Of a stretch of DNA of 5,194 nt, positions 5,113-5,194 are shown one piece after another. The position numbers and the translations under genes are program-made. Each line of letters starts with the position of its first letter. Within the stretch, counting starts at the first letter, position 1. The DNA is from Spirochaetota bacterium (GTDB lineage: Bacteria > Spirochaetota > GWE2-31-10 > MWDO01). Under the pieces are notes generated by a model. It had not been told where the DNA came from. It made no database searches and saw only the letters and a list, made by a program, of their open reading frames with translations. The DNA lies in assembly GCA_017998755.1 (NCBI GenBank), contig JAGOCL010000215.1:1-5194 (forward strand). The letters are read 5' to 3'.

Positions 5113-5194
5113 CTGTATTTTTAAGTTCTATATAAGAGATAGAGCTTTTTGAAACAAATACGGGAATTTTAAAAATATTTCTTATATATAAGCC
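5096..5194 (-). CDS. 3' end of an unidentified upstream gene
   Basis: From the right edge, one minus-strand frame stays open for 32 codons and stops with TAG at 5098-5096, overlapping the lipoprotein start by 17 bases. The other two minus frames hit stops within the first eight codons. The visible residues mix hydrophobic and basic stretches (LYIRNIFKIPVFVS, then SYIELKNTDAKNN). I do not recognise the family. The overlap would explain why the lipoprotein gene lacks a ribosome site, since translation could be coupled. A 32-codon open frame in AT-rich DNA can occur by chance, and the true reading depends on sequence beyond the window. Confidence 0.4.
   Translation of the reverse strand, partial: GLYIRNIFKIPVFVSKSSISYIELKNTDAKNN
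5129..5157 (-). promoter_or_regulatory. Weak candidate promoter for the lipoprotein gene
   Basis: Read leftward, TTGTTT (5157-5152) and TATATA (5134-5129) are 17 bases apart, placing a start about 10 bases ahead of the lipoprotein ATG. Only the TTG half of the -35 box and four of six -10 bases match. If the overlapping upstream frame is real, this would be an internal promoter or nothing. Confidence 0.22.
5181..5192. repeat. 12-bp perfect AT-rich palindrome at the right edge
   Basis: CTTATATATAAG is self-complementary. It sits about 70 bases upstream of the lipoprotein start and inside the open frame that enters from the edge. It could be an operator, but alternating TA sequence in AT-rich DNA easily produces palindromes. 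Confidence 0.35.

Noticed and set aside
1..5194. tRNA or rRNA genes, CRISPR array, insertion sequence or attachment site
   Set aside because: No spaced repeats, transposase motifs, terminal inverted repeats or RNA-gene signatures were seen on either strand.

Overview
The window is AT-rich (about one third G+C by eye) and fully bacterial in style: Shine-Dalgarno sites, short or overlapping gene junctions, a secreted polysaccharide-degrading enzyme and a lipoprotein. A signal-peptide GH13 debranching enzyme and a lipobox lipoprotein would fit an anaerobic, probably Gram-negative, carbohydrate-fermenting bacterium such as a spirochaete or another gut/sediment lineage. The sequence does not settle the taxon.

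Layout. Positions 1-412 (minus) hold the 5' part of a degenerate glycoside hydrolase family 1-like gene that runs off the left edge. A 119-base gap (413-531) carries two back-to-back promoters with -35 boxes only 8 bases apart. One drives the GH1-like gene leftward; the other drives rightward a secreted pullulanase/isoamylase-type GH13 enzyme (532-2904) and a 53-codon lysine-rich gene (2925-3086). That small gene meets, tail to tail with one base between stop codons, a leftward gene cluster. In its transcription order the cluster is: the 3' end of an unidentified gene (5096-5194, edge-truncated), a lipoprotein (4423-5112), an aminotransferase-like protein without its catalytic lysine (3552-4430), and, after a 143-base gap, a 106-residue three-helix membrane protein (3088-3408).

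How they may work together. The GH13 enzyme should open alpha-1,6 branches of starch, glycogen or pullulan outside the cytoplasm. The divergent GH1-like protein looks like a derivative of a beta-glycosidase fold with altered sugar-binding residues, so it may not be a simple hydrolase. The leftward cluster has no recognisable pathway. Its most striking member is a 292-residue protein that keeps the skeleton of glutamate-1-semialdehyde aminomutase-type (class III) aminotransferases but appears to have lost every PLP-binding landmark, including the Schiff-base lysine (Glu176 in its place). It is translated from inside the 3' end of the lipoprotein gene, so the two are probably co-produced.

The best leads are this pseudo-aminotransferase/lipoprotein pair, the degenerate GH1-like protein with a seven-G tract in its conserved GGW motif, and the shared 3' region at 2981-3155. 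That region holds a candidate leftward terminator inside the convergent small gene and an 11-bp inverted repeat beside the junction.
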